The notes under the pieces: generated by a model
Databases searched by the model: none
The model's input: the letters and a program-made list of their open reading frames with translations, nothing else
Told to the model about the DNA's origin: nothing
In this document: positions 53,819 through 64,000 of the stretch, in pieces
Numbering within the stretch: position 1 is the stretch's first letter
Layout: the number at the start of each line of letters is the position of its first letter
Assembly: GCA_001247695.2 (NCBI GenBank)
Contig: LGRX02029386.1
Coordinates: 1 to 64,000, forward strand
DNA length: 64,000 bases
Direction of reading: 5' to 3'
Source: Cymbomonas tetramitiformis
Lineage: Eukaryota; Chlorophyta; Pyramimonadophyceae; Pyramimonadales; Pyramimonadaceae
Program-made: the position numbers and the translations under genes

Positions 53819-54932
53819 GGTTATCGACCCGCTTCACGCTGAGTGGTGTTTCGGTAAGCATCGACTCGTTTTGGCTATTCGCCAATTCTAAAGTTCCCTC
53901 TAACTTCCTTCCGGTTTGAGCGCATTAACCCTTAAACCGTTTCCTGGGTCATATATGACCCAAGGGTACCTAAAATTGATTTATGAAGCCGTCTAAAATC
54001 CAAAAATGCTTTTGAAAACAGTTTTGAAAAGGTCTCCCTTATGCGCATCAAAATGCGTGCCCAGTGTCCCTCAAAACTGTCGCATGCTTCCAAGATCGAA
54101 CGATGAAGAGTGTGAAAATCGTTTGACACAACACACGGTTATGGTTTGCGCGTATAAATACGCATGTTCAACCCTATTTAGGTCACGTTACATCTTCAAC
54201 ACATAGCTAGGCGTTATGCAAAACATGCTAGGGTCATGATTAGGGTTTACACGGGGCAGTGAATACGCATTCAGCGCCGCAATGCGTGAGATATACATTC
54301 ATTGGTGACATCGCACTTTCACTCGATGCTCAATTTTGAACAATGCAGTACGATGCGCCTTTGAAATACGTTTCAAGTGGTATGCTCAAAACGCAAATCG
54401 GCCTTCGTATGCGGCGGGTATATGGAAAACATTGACTTCAACCAAAACCAAAAATATTTATGACGGTTTAGGGGTTAAACGCAACCGATTTCCTTATTTC
54501 ACATCGTGGGCTGCCTACCGTCAACGAGAATGGTTCTCCACGATTTCCTTCGGCCAAAATTCCCTCTTTCCCTCTTGTTCCTTCACCTTGGCCGGCTACT
54601 TCCTTCGGCGTCCTTCAACGCTCTGGCCAGCAGCGCCTCTGCTGCCGGAAAACTGACTTACCTTACGGCATTTTTACGTGACCGCCGTGTTCCTCGTCAA
54701 AAACTGACCCAATTTGACCCCTACATCGTCCGATTCCGTTAATTTTACGAGAAGTTACGTTATCACCATCAACCCAAACGTCCACTCAACTTTCTGACCA
54801 GCAGCACCTCTTCTGGCGGGAATACGAGTTACCGTACGACGTTTTTGACTTGACCTCCGTCTTCCTCGTCAAATTTCACCCCAATTTGACTTCTACATCG
54901 CTCGTTTTGGTTGCTTTTTCGGGAAGTTACCT

Positions 54933-55412
54933 TTGCGCCTCGAAACCCTATCGACGCGCCTTCCAGATTTCGCGGCCGCAGAGATCATGGCCTCGCTACG
55001 TCAGCGTGCGCGCATGGCCGCAATTCGGTCTGCACTGGACTTGCTTCGACGACAACATCTTCCCTTTGACTGTGGTTTGTTGGTGCCTGGTGGTGCTTAC
55101 ACACCAAGCACCAAGCTCGAGTCCATCGCGTTCGCCATCAACAACGAGTACTTTGACTCCTTCGACTTCGTCCCTCCACTCCCTTCGCCCTCGCCTTGCA
55201 CCCCACCTGTTCACCATCTAGTGGTGTGTGGTGATGTTGCCACGCCCACTTCGCCCCTCACCATCGTTCCTTTCGAGCCATTCCCAATGCGCTCAATCGC
55301 GCCCCCTTACCGCATTTTTCACCTTCCACCTCCCCAACCCCTTCTCATCGACGCATTCGCTCTGGTGGTGCCAGGCTACTTTTGGCTTTGGCACCGCACA
55401 GGAGTTGGTTAA
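54933..55412 (+). CDS. hypothetical frame inside the outer LTR element
   Basis: 159 codons. An in-frame Met at about codon 19 (MASLRQRARMAAIRSALDLL) starts a helical basic stretch, then STKLESIAFAINNEYFDSFDF and a Pro-rich tail. No known domain. As the only sizeable frame of a 1.85-kb internal region, it could be a short gag-like product or noise. Confidence 0.25.
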   Translation: MRLETLSTRLPDFAAAEIMASLRQRARMAAIRSALDLLRRQHLPFDCGLLVPGGAYTPSTKLESIAFAINNEYFDSFDFVPPLPSPSPCTPPVHHLVVCGDVATPTSPLTIVPFEPFPMRSIAPPYRIFHLPPPQPLLIDAFALVVPGYFWLWHRTGVG

Positions 55413-55670
55413 TTTGTCGCCTGGATGCCCCTCGACATCTTCGAGAACACCGCCGCCACCACTCAGTGAAAGCACGATCACATCGCAACCAACTGCAGCC
55501 AACCAATTCTAGACTTAGCCACATCTCACTTGCAGAGTAGCGCCACATCTTCCTTACTGTTAGCTGGACTGAAATGGTCCCTTGGACTCTGCCTTAAAGT
55601 GACATTGGGTTTAGGTTTTAGGGTTTGCTTGCTCTGGGATGGCCACTCACACCTTCGGGGTGAGGTGGTG

Positions 55671-55927
55671 TCACGGGGAAGCCGATTTCCCCCCCACTGT
55701 ATGGGGGCCTGCTTCTCCTTGCTTCACCCTTCATTGTGTGTGGCATGTGTCACGCGTGACCGTGTCCTCGTACCGTTAGCCTTCTCTAGTTACATAGACA
55801 GTCCGTATGTCTGTCTTCCCAGTTTAATGCTATTCCGTTTCCGAGCACCCGGCACTGTGTTTTCTGTGACTTTATCGTGCATATATATATATCTTATATA
55901 TATACCCTCAGATCACCCTTTCCGTCA
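55671..55927 (+). repeat. right LTR of the outer element, intact (empty gypsy site)
   Basis: Reads straight through GTGTCACGCGTGACC, the site occupied by the gypsy element in the left LTR. TAAAC follows at 55928-55932. Confidence 0.9.
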
Positions 55928-55932
55928 TAAAC

Positions 55933-56390
55933 TCGTAAAGCACTGTGACATCTCATAGGATTGTGCCTAACGCTTTCCCCAAAAGCGCTTTCGAGCGCGC
56001 GTTCTTCTACATTTCATGCGTTGCTTACACAGGGCCTAATCAACGAAGCAAGGGAAAAGAGGAGTCAAAATGAGTCCTAAGGTATACATATATTACTCTT
56101 TATTTCACGATCATCTCCTCGCGCCTTCTTGTTCTTGCGAACTGTTGGGCTGAATCGTAGGTTTTTGTTTGATTTAGGCATTCGCAACCCAAACTTCACG
56201 AAAGCATTTCTAGTTCGATACTTTGCGGAATCGAGCCAAATTTCCGGCAAATAAAAGGTACACCTCTGAAATTTCATATTTCATCACTCACGACACCTTA
56301 AACCTCCATGAACTTGCATATGCGTGTCCTTGGCTGAGCAGGGTTTGGCGTTGTTTGACGCATTACTTACCCATATAAGATTAGTAGGCG
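55933..56390. other. no gene recognised
   Basis: AT-rich spacer before the 180-bp tandem array. A 66-codon minus frame at 56077-56277 has no motif. Confidence 0.45.
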
Positions 56391-58060
56391 CACAAGGCGG
56401 AGAAATGCGCCGAAATGCCTCATCTTTGGCGCATCTTGAAGGTTACATTAAGCACTTTCATTTTTCTTTTTGCATGCGGTCATGAACCGGCATTAACTTT
56501 CGCAATATTGCGAGGGGTGTGTAGTATTGTGGCAGAGCGGTGCTCTACTTCCTCACACAACATTAGGCGTAGAAGGCGGAGGAATGCTCCGAAATGCCTG
56601 ATATTTGGAGAAAATAAAAGGTAACATATAGAACTTTCATATTTTCTATTGCATACGTCCATGAACCGTCATGAACTTCCGTAATATTGCGATGGGTATA
56701 GGGTATTGTGGCAGTAGCGCGCATCGCTTGCCCACGCAAGAATAGGCGCACAAGGCGGAGGAATGCGCCGAAATTGTCTATTGCCAAATGGGTACGGTGG
56801 GTTAACCCACCGTAATGACGATTTTAAACAACCCAAAGCTTCTATGCAACGGCGTATATTGTCTCAAACCTATGTTTTATGGCACTCATTAAGAGTCCCT
56901 TCGAACATGGAAAACATACTTTGCACCATTCTAAGGTGTTTTCGATATGTAAGAGGCGCATGAAGTTGCCAAATAGTATGGTGGGTTGGGAAATTTGCTT
57001 ACGGTGGGTTTACAAGTGTCACAAATATTGGTAGATCCGTGCCGTACGGAGGGAGGCGCTAGTATGCGATCTTAGGGTTGGCACTTCATATATGATAGTT
57101 GACAATGTTAAGTTTTGATGTACATCACTTTGGGAGGCATGTGCATATCGTAGGCATGCTACGTTACCATGGGGGTGTCGGGGTTCATTAAGCCCTAAAA
57201 TTGGCTAAAATCCGTTATTTTCATAGGGTTTCGTGGGGGAAATAAGTTCACGTCAATGGGTACTGCTCAAGCAGCTGCAAAAGTTTGTACATCAAAATAC
57301 ATTAATATACCAAACGTTTTTCATCTCAACAAGGCAATCCATTGTGTTTTAAGCATGTGTATTGTCATGTATTCACCCAAGTGCAAATACGCGGCGGTGA
57401 AGACGAAGGACACACTTCGCGTGTTTGTCTCCGGCATATTCGAACGTCACTTCGAATCGCTTGTCAGGTGCTTTGTCCGGGTCACATGCGGTCACTCGAG
57501 CCTTCAATCTATAGTCAAGGGGGTTGGGGCATTGCCCGCCAAACTCTTGGACAGTCCATTCCCGCCCACACGCACCAGCGGGAATGCATAACTCACACCT
57601 TACTATTTTCTCACGTTTTCTCAAGTTGAGCGCAATAGGAGGCATGTTTAACAGCGTCTGCCGCCAAGTCTATTGACCCCCGAGTACGTTTAGTGTTAGT
57701 TTTAGGTGTCTAATTGGTCACTATAATGTCACATTTCTTGCGGAACCGCGTAACGACCCCGTTACGCGCCAAACGCGTAGGGTTGGTTTACCCACCGTAA
57801 CAGCGTGTTACGGTGGGTAAACCCACCGATCTGGCAATAGACAAAATGCCTCATCTTTGGTGCATATGAAAGGTATTATATAGGACTTTCATATTTTCTA
57901 TTGCATACGGTCGTGAACCGTCATGAACTTTCGGAATGTTGCGATGGATGTGAGGTAGTGTGGCAGGGCGGTGCTTCAATCGGCGGTACAAGATTCGTTG
58001 TAGAAAGTGGAGTAGTGCACCAAATTGTCCCATCTTTGGTGCATACAAAAGGTACTTGTA
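56391..58060. repeat. about 178-bp tandem repeat, three to four units, interrupted
   Basis: Units start GCGCACAAGGCGGAGAAATG at about 56391, 56568 and 56746. The third is broken at 56774 and resumes at 57844; a partial fourth begins near 58000. Shared phrases are GAAATGCCTCATCTTTGG, CATACGGTCATGAACCG and GTATTGTGGCAG. Confidence 0.85.
56775..57843. mobile_element. TIR element inserted in the tandem array
   Basis: The ends are TGTCTATTGCCA and, inverted, the same (11 perfect bases, then GGTGGGTTNACCCACC palindromes at both ends). AAAT flanks both sides (56771-56774, 57844-57847), and removing the element restores the array phrase GAAATGCCTCATC. A minus frame at 57373-57645 (90 codons, CELCIPAGACGREW...NPLDYRLKARV) looks coding but is not recognised. 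Confidence 0.75.
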
Positions 58061-58163
58061 ACTTGCACCATATATTTACACCCTCTTGCCCTTTTTCTTT
58101 GTGTATTATGAGGCAAGTAAGTGTTAGGGTCGAGTCCCCTTAGACCCATCAAGAACTTTAAGG

Positions 58164-58690
58164 AGAGGTTGTAGAGGGGGCAGCAGCACCCTAGGGGCGT
58201 GCATGGGGGCATATGGGGATGGGCCCACCGTAAAGAGGGCCTCGTAGAGGGTCATTTGGTGTAAGGAAGGCCCTGGGCCTCTGGAGCTCTCGGGGACGGC
58301 ACCCAAAGAGAGGGGCACATGGAGGGGAGGGGTGGAAAATCTGCAGCCCTCCATCAAGACGAGGTTGTAGAGGGGTAGCACCCTAGGGGCGTGCATGGGA
58401 GCGAAAGGGGGACGGGCCCACTGCATAGAGGGCGTGTAGAGGGTCATTTTGGTATAATAAGGAAGGCCCCGGGGGCCTTCGGGAGCTCTCCGGGACGGCA
58501 CCCTAAAGAGAGGGGGCGCATGGAGGGGAGGGGGAGGGGTGGCAAATCTGCAGCCCCTCCATCAAGAGGTTGTAGAGGGGGCAGCGCCCTAGGGGCGTGC
58601 ATGGGAGCGAAAGGGGGACGGGCCCACTGCATATATAGAGGGCGTGTAGAGGGTCATTTTCGTATAAGGAAGGCCCCGGGGGTCTTCGGT
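58164..58690. repeat. about 200-bp tandem repeat, 2.6 units
   Basis: GAGGTTGTAGAGGGG starts at 58164, 58361 and 58566. Units include TAGGGGCGTGCATGGG and GAGGGGAGGGG. The purine-rich plus strand creates false frames on both strands. Confidence 0.9.
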
Positions 58691-59100
58691 TATCGAGAAG
58701 GGGGTTTCCAGTATTTGTGCAAGGTTTCGCGTGCGACACGCTATTCGATGAAAATGACATTATGGAATGTCATTTTTCAATTTAATTATAGATAGCTAAA
58801 TAATTCCCAGGCGTACGAAAATAACGTATTTTCCGACGAGACGTGAGACGCACGTATAAACGCGGGTGCCGATGAGGCTAATAGATACGTAGGTATGAGT
58901 GCTTATAATAAATTCACAAGCACATGCAAGCATTCAATGTGGTAAAAAACACGATACAGAATATGATGCGGTGACTAATTTCATTTTGTACATGTGTTTT
59001 ATTAATGTTCAGGACTAGTCGTTAGCACTGCGATCACAATCTACGCGGTATCTGCGTTCATTCCAGGTTCAAGACAGGCATTTGTCACGGCGTGCACTAT
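58691..59100. other. spacer, no gene recognised
   Basis: AT-rich sequence downstream of the minus-strand gene that ends at 59101. Would contain its 3' region. Confidence 0.5.
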
Positions 59101-62100
59101 CTACTCCGCTGGTGCGTCTTCTGCAGGTGCGGGGGGATCGCTGTCTCCTGGTGCGCCTTCTCCTGCCTCTCCTTTTCCCTCTTCTCCTTCATCTTCAGGG
59201 GGTGCACCTTCTTCACCGTCTTCATCCATCAACTCGTCGATGTCCGCAGCGCACTCGGCGAGTTCTCTCGCTTGTGCAGCTTTTTGGAGGGTTTCCTCCT
59301 CTTTGCGTGCATCCTGTTTGAGCTTCGCCGTTTCGTCGAGTGACATGCATTCCGTATCGTCAGTCGGCTCGTCGGCAATGTTCCCCAGCCGCTGACTGGC
59401 TGCTAGCACCATGTCTTGGTCGGAGTCGAACGCAACAGCGTTCGGGCCGCACCGGAGAGCTGTCATTGTGGCCGTCGCGACCCCACACCCTGCATCCAAG
59501 ATCCAGTTGGGTGACGAATCGTTGTGTAACCGGGCGAAAGGTGCGGGTCCCATCATGTGGCAGTTGATGATGTCCATTAGCAGGTGATGGGGCTTCTGGT
59601 GAGCGCATACCACTTTCCCATTGTCTCGGAAGGGTTGCTTGACGACAGAATACCCCTCCAACAAATTCGCCCTCGAGCTCGCCTCCGTTTCCTTCGTCGA
59701 GAAGTCGAAGTCGCACGTCCATGGTTTGCGAGTGGATTTTTCCCCGGACTCCACGTCCGCCATTTGGAACCCGATGACAGCCGCTTCGAGGACATTGTAC
59801 CGGATGGCTTTGTTGGCACCCACATCCTGGTTCTCCTTGCGCCACCATATGCGCTGGGCCCCACCGTTGCATTTGCTCTCCATGATCTTCAGGAACCCGG
59901 TCTGCTGAGCAAACCCACAAAATATCAATATTGTCCAGTCCGGCGAGGTGGTGAGCGCCGCAAAGGCATCTATGAACTTGATCAGGTCGGCATCGGATAA
60001 CGCGTGCTCTGACACCTCTGTATCGAAGTCGTAAATAACGTCCAATATCGTCCCCACGTAATGCATCTTCGGGACAGCCTCGAGTTTCGTCAACTCGTCT
60101 CTGGAGATCATGTAGCCGGTTTGAACCGTCTTCTCCTCGTACTCTTTCTCATCGGTTGCCTCGTTAGCATCCTCCACAACGGGGGAGGGAAGTGGCACCT
60201 ATTATACCGCAAACCGCTTGTTAATATTTGAATGACCCAAAATCGCTAGAGCGATAAAACATGCAACTACATGAGGAGCACAACTATTACAACAAAGAAT
60301 GTTGAAAGAACGCACATATTGGGGACGTAGTTCACGCGCAGCTTCCGGAGGTCTCCCACTCCGGCGCTACACCGGGCAAGCCACGTGTTGCAATCTTGGA
60401 CGAATTGGACGATGGCCTTGGGAACCGTGAGCTGACTCCCCCCTCGCCCAGTTTTACCCTTTTTCACCGCCTTGACGCATCGCTCGATGGCCTCCTGGCA
60501 AGCCCAAGTCTCGCCGTATTTCTTCTCAAAAGCATCCCAATTCTCCACCCCAGATTACGACACGATCCAGGCCTGAACGTTGCGTTGGTTCTTGAACCTA
60601 TTCAGGATTTCAATCGCCTCTTGGATGGTGATCTCAGTCCCGACCAGGGTTTTCTTCAGAACGCCGTTCAAGTAATCAACCTCCACGTTCGAGTGAAACC
60701 CGAGCATCGTCTGGAACAGGGGCATGCCCAACTCCTTCTTCTCGCTCTCCTTCACGATTGCCTGCCGCAAAGGCTGTGCCGGCTGACTGACACTCAACGT
60801 GTTACCGGCGCTTCGAGGACGACGCATAGACTTGGCCTTGGTACCCGACTTCTTCTTCTTGGGGTCGACACCTACATCCTTCAACGCCTCCTCCGCCCCA
60901 GACGCCTCGGTAGTCATGTCAACGATCTCACTGTCCGGAGCCCAGATCTTGCGTTTCTTACCCGACCATTTAGTGGGGGTCTTAGTCATCCCCTTCAGAA
61001 TACACTCGCCGTACGCATGCATGATTCTAACAATCAGGTCCCAGGTATCCTGACGCATTGTAGCGACCGACCAATGCGTTGCGTAGTCGTTGGCGTAGGA
61101 GATGTGATTCGTTTGCAACACCTCCGCCTTAATCTGCATCTGCTGAGCCGATGTCAAATAGCTCCAGACCGGGAACCATTTGCCACTTTTAACCTCTCCC
61201 CCGAAAAGCTGCCAGTCATTCACATTGGCCCAGTCCCCCTTCGACAGCCTCTCGTAGATCTGCTTCCTTGCCGTCGCTGTCTTTGGAAGCGTGAAAGTCT
61301 TGGGATCGTGATTTTCCAACTGCCTCACCAGGCCGTCCTCCGTCCAGTTCTGGACCTTAATTTAACGTCCCATTCCGTGATGCCACAATGCCAATGGAGT
61401 TTGTGGAGCGGGCCCTTCGATGCCTGAATGGTTTGCCGAGAAATTACGGTCAGTCACATTCTTTTGCTTTAAGTAAGTAAGAGCTTTAAGTGACAAAGAT
61501 GGATAAGTTACATTATTTTCTGAGAAATCACCTGCATGCCAACTCGCATGGATTTTATGATTTGCTGGTGCGACTTGCCCTTCACGTTCTGGTCGACGGT
61601 GTTCTGCTCGTCAGCCAAGAATCGGACCATGTCAGACTGTATATTAAAATACAATTTGCACTCGATCTGCTGAAAAGCTTCATTCTCTGGGTTTTCAACG
61701 TGAAGCTCCCGCCGAGCGGTGAGGCTATGTTGCGATGCCCGAAGCACGCAAACAAAACGATACTTGCCGTCGTGCACCTTATTGGGGTCAAACTCCTCCG
61801 CGCTTGTGAGGTGCTTCCCAGTGTCCGCGTATACAATGTACACCAGGGAGGTGTTCTGAAAAGAGTGTGGGGTCCAAGCCATGCTCTCTTTCAGGTTCAC
61901 GACTTGCGCACGGTCCTCATCCCTGATACGCTTGTAGTCCTCAGCCTGTACGATGTACTGAATATGAATGTTGAACGTACACCCCTTGACGTCTTTGGCG
62001 GAAACGACTCTGGGGTACCGGTGGTTATACTCAATCTGGTACCGAATCGTATTAGAATGAGATACAGAACGACGCTGCTTTGGCAAAGTGAGTAAGGACT

Positions 62101-62230
62101 GCCAGTCCTGCGCTGCTTGCTCAGCATTCTGTTCTTTGGCCGCCTTCGCTGTCTCTCCAGGCTTGTAAGCCAACAATGAGCCGCCCGGACCACGACTAGC
62201 AGCCAGCTCGCTTTTTGCTGCAGGTGTCAA
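59101..62230 (-). pseudogene. multi-exon protein with methyltransferase-like C-terminal domain, internal TAA
   Basis: Parts in transcript order are 62230-61532; 61355 to about 60270, with an in-frame TAA at 60555-60557 between AWIVS and SGVENWDAF; and 60198-59101. The first junction (GGCATGCAG|GTGATT to TTAAG|GTCCAG) keeps frame; the donor of the second intron is not fixed. The last exon reads HQKPHHLLMDIINCHMMGP then WILDAGCGVATATM and AVAFDSDQDMV. That is the FxGxG-like SAM-binding region of a permuted N6/N4 methyltransferase. The catalytic tetrad position reads DVIYDFD rather than DPPY. The C-terminus is a Glu/Pro-rich tail. The N-terminal 500 residues are not recognised. Probably an element-derived gene. 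Confidence 0.55.
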
Positions 62231-62656
62231 TGGTACCTATAAACATATATTGTGATATAAAAGTACAAAGTTAGTCACTAACAGGAAACACCTCATTAGG
62301 TTAATGAGCAATTCGAAACAATACTCTTATTCATTATAAAAACATATTATTTACATATACAAAGATGGTAATAAAACCGTTTATACATTTGGAGTATGAT
62401 GGTCAAACCAATGTTGTCTACAGCATGGGCAGTGAACTGGTGTCATAATTAGGATTCCGTCTACGTATTTCTGCAAGAATCAATTATTCCCTCATCGCAG
62501 GATTGTTGAGGTGTTCCCGTGTCACCGAAACACCATGTGCATATGGGTCACCTACTGTATCCCTACGAAAACTGTATCTGGCTCGAATGAAAGGAAGAAT
62601 GAACGTAAATAACATGTACTTTTTGTCAATACTTCGTCCAGATTCCTGCAGTAAAG
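62231..62656. other. spacer upstream of the methyltransferase-like gene
   Basis: AT-rich, no gene seen. Presumably holds the promoter of the minus-strand gene. Confidence 0.4.
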
Positions 62657-63028
62657 GACAGAAACTTTGCACAACTGGTCATTAAGCTAATGAGACTTTT
62701 TGAGCAAATCCGGTCAGACGCCGAATTTATCGATTTAAACAGTCACACATGTCATATTATGGCAAAAGGTTTCAAGCAAACTGTAAAGAAAAACACACAA
62801 AGGTCAGAAACTTTGCACAACGAACTGCTCATTAAGCTAACGAGACTTTTTGAGCAGCTCCGGCCAGACGCCGAATTTATCGATTTAAACAGATACGCAT
62901 GCCATATTATGACAGAAGGTTTCAAGCAAACTGTAAAGAAAAAACACAAAGGTCAGAAACTTTGCACAACTGCTCATTAAGCTAATGAGACTTTTTGAGC
63001 AGCTCCGGCCAGACGCCGAATTTATCTC
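62657..63028. repeat. 146-bp tandem repeat, 2.5 units
   Basis: GGTCAGAAACTTTGCACAAC begins units near 62658, 62804 and 62951. Each includes GCTCATTAAGCTAATGAGAC, an imperfect palindrome, and GACGCCGAATTTATCGA. Confidence 0.92.
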
Positions 63029-63401
63029 AGTCTCATTAACATCGGTGCACTATGTGTTACAATCGTTCCCCACCCCGTGCATGCAGACAGCTGGCAGCGC
63101 TATTTATTTACGATACAGTACGCACACACAATACGCACATATACATCTTTTATTACAGTAATCACTCAGTAATAAGAAAACCCGCCAATAAGAAAGTAGC
63201 CAGCTTTTTTGATTTCTTCACAATATTTAACACATAACACTCCATATTTAAGATCTCTATATAAATAAGAAAGTTGCTAGGCTGACCTAAAATTCCTGTT
63301 TTCTTAAAATCGAGTGTCTACTGTAACATTGGTCTTGATCAATTACGGTTGGTAAGGTACGTTTTTGCCTACTTCTTCAGCTTTGCTTTACTACATTCCT
63401 G

Positions 63402-63749
63402 TCAATGGCACGACTTCCAGTGCTTTATCGCACAATCATGGGAACAATACACTGCTTGGTGACAGCCACCACGCCGCTTCTCCCCTTGTTTACCACAATT
63501 TATACAAAGACACTGGTGTGCTGACACCGAGGACTTCCCAAACCGATCCTTGTTTGCCTTGAGAACAGCGGCTGGTGTGAAGCACGCGGTCCAGCCGTTG
63601 GGGAGCTTCACTGGTGAATCGAAGTCGGTTGTGCCCAATGACAATGTTGACAACCCAATCTCCTGGTTACACCCCGAACGCGCAGGAATGAAGCAGCCTC
63701 CCGCACGAGTATGCTCCGATGAATGAGACAAAATGAGATAACTGCTCAT
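63402..63749 (-). CDS. MYND-like zinc-finger protein fragment
   Basis: 115 codons ending CLCINCGKQGEKRRGGCHQA then VYCSHDCAIKHWKSCH and a stop. The spacing C-x2-C-x10-C...YC-x3-C-x3-HW-x2-CH fits a MYND finger (C-x2-C, then YCSxxC and W/H/C at the end), slightly shortened at its C-terminus. The first 40 residues overlap the edge of the 146-bp repeat. MYND fingers bind proline-rich partners. Could be the tail of a longer gene, or cargo of whatever split the array. Confidence 0.5.
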   Translation of the reverse strand: MSSYLILSHSSEHTRAGGCFIPARSGCNQEIGLSTLSLGTTDFDSPVKLPNGWTACFTPAAVLKANKDRFGKSSVSAHQCLCINCGKQGEKRRGGCHQAVYCSHDCAIKHWKSCH

Positions 63750-64000
63750 TAAGCTAATGAGATTTTTTGAGCAGCTCCGGTCAGACGCCGAATTTATCGA
63801 GTAAAACAGTCACACATGTCATATTATGACAGAAGGTTTAAATATAACTCGTTAAGAAAACACAAGGGTCGTGAACTTGCAAAACCGCCATTAAGCTATG
63901 AGCCTTTTGAGCACCCGGTCGACGCCGAATTTATCGAGTAAAAATGGGCCACACATGGCATATTATGACAGAAGGTTTCAAGCAACTGCAAAGGAAAACA
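63738..64000. repeat. 146-bp tandem repeat resumes, to window end
   Basis: Two further, more diverged units (GCTCATTAAGCTAATGAGAT, then a copy with many single-base deletions). The array continues past the window. Confidence 0.85.

Larger units (their letters stand above)
34620..55927 (+). mobile_element. small non-autonomous LTR element split by a Ty3/gypsy element
   Basis: The right LTR is intact at 55671-55927 (257 bp, TCACGGGG...TTTCCGTCA). The left LTR is the same sequence in two pieces, 34620-34704 and 53653-53818, separated by the gypsy element. Outer flanks are TAAAC on both sides (34615-34619 and 55928-55932). The internal region 53819-55670 is only 1.85 kb, and a purine-rich tract (GGGGTGAGGTGGTG) precedes the right LTR. 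No pol genes. Confidence 0.85.

Noticed and set aside
58124..58795. Overlapping frames in the 200-bp tandem array
   Set aside because: Both strands are open because of the purine-rich repeats; no motif.
24515..60557. In-frame TAG and TAA codons taken as reassigned sense codons (as in some ulvophyte algae)
   Set aside because: The WDR20-like and ABC1 exons use CAA/CAG for Gln and contain no in-frame stops. The odd stops are confined to decaying element genes, and one replaces a Trp rather than a Gln.
60396..61427. 343-codon plus frame opposite the methyltransferase-like gene
   Set aside because: The minus strand shows protein-like composition, a phase-consistent splice with its upstream exon and a continuation past 60555; the plus frame shows no domain.

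Overview
The window is nuclear DNA from a eukaryote. It contains two intron-rich cellular genes, both read here by protein motifs and splice-phase bookkeeping, and a dense load of transposable elements. The left half (about 1-32 kb) is GC-rich, with short introns, many tandem minisatellites and DIRS/gag-type elements. The right half (about 32-64 kb) is AT-rich and made almost entirely of transposons nested in one another. A large-genome green alga of prasinophyte type (Cymbomonas-like) fits best. That is inference from genome style; no rRNA, plastid or lineage marker gene is present.

Left half. 3-1196 is a 5'-cut PHD-finger/methyltransferase-like ORF, followed by a pair of 184-bp direct repeats, one abutted by a small TIR element (2005-2230). 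On the minus strand lie two gag-like genes with CCHC knuckles (2624-4331 and 4369-6533); the second sits between unusually short 57-59-bp direct repeats. 8347-11773(+) is a seven-exon WDR20/DMWD/creC-type WD40 gene whose last exon I could not find; its sixth intron is largely minisatellite. 20926-29906(-) is an ABC1/aarF/ADCK-type atypical kinase gene with nine recognisable exons. Its introns hold minisatellites, and one hosts a 4.7-kb DIRS/PAT-type tyrosine-recombinase retrotransposon (22851-27572) inserted without target-site duplication. Three of the 14 introns I could define start with GC instead of GT.

Right half. 32523-34540 is a 2-kb non-autonomous hAT-like element. 34620-55927 is a nest: a small non-autonomous LTR element (TSD TAAAC) was hit in its left LTR by an 18.9-kb Ty3/gypsy chromovirus (34705-53647, TSD CACGC). 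That element carries a 1.7-kb insert in its own 5' LTR and a complete hAT transposon (41953-45606, TSD ATATATAC) in its leader. The undamaged second LTR of the outer element is the empty-site control. The gypsy element has gag and pol in -1 relation with a GGGAAAC slippery heptamer in the overlap, and an 81-bp spliceosomal intron inside integrase. The hAT transposase carries an N-terminal chromodomain before its BED finger.

After the nest come a 180-bp tandem array split by a TIR element (56775-57843), a 200-bp tandem array, a multi-exon minus-strand gene with a methyltransferase-like C-terminus and an internal stop (59101-62230), and a 146-bp tandem array split by a segment carrying a MYND-like zinc finger. 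Most element proteins carry at least one stop or frameshift; the gypsy gag and pol look intact. No rRNA, tRNA or CRISPR was seen.
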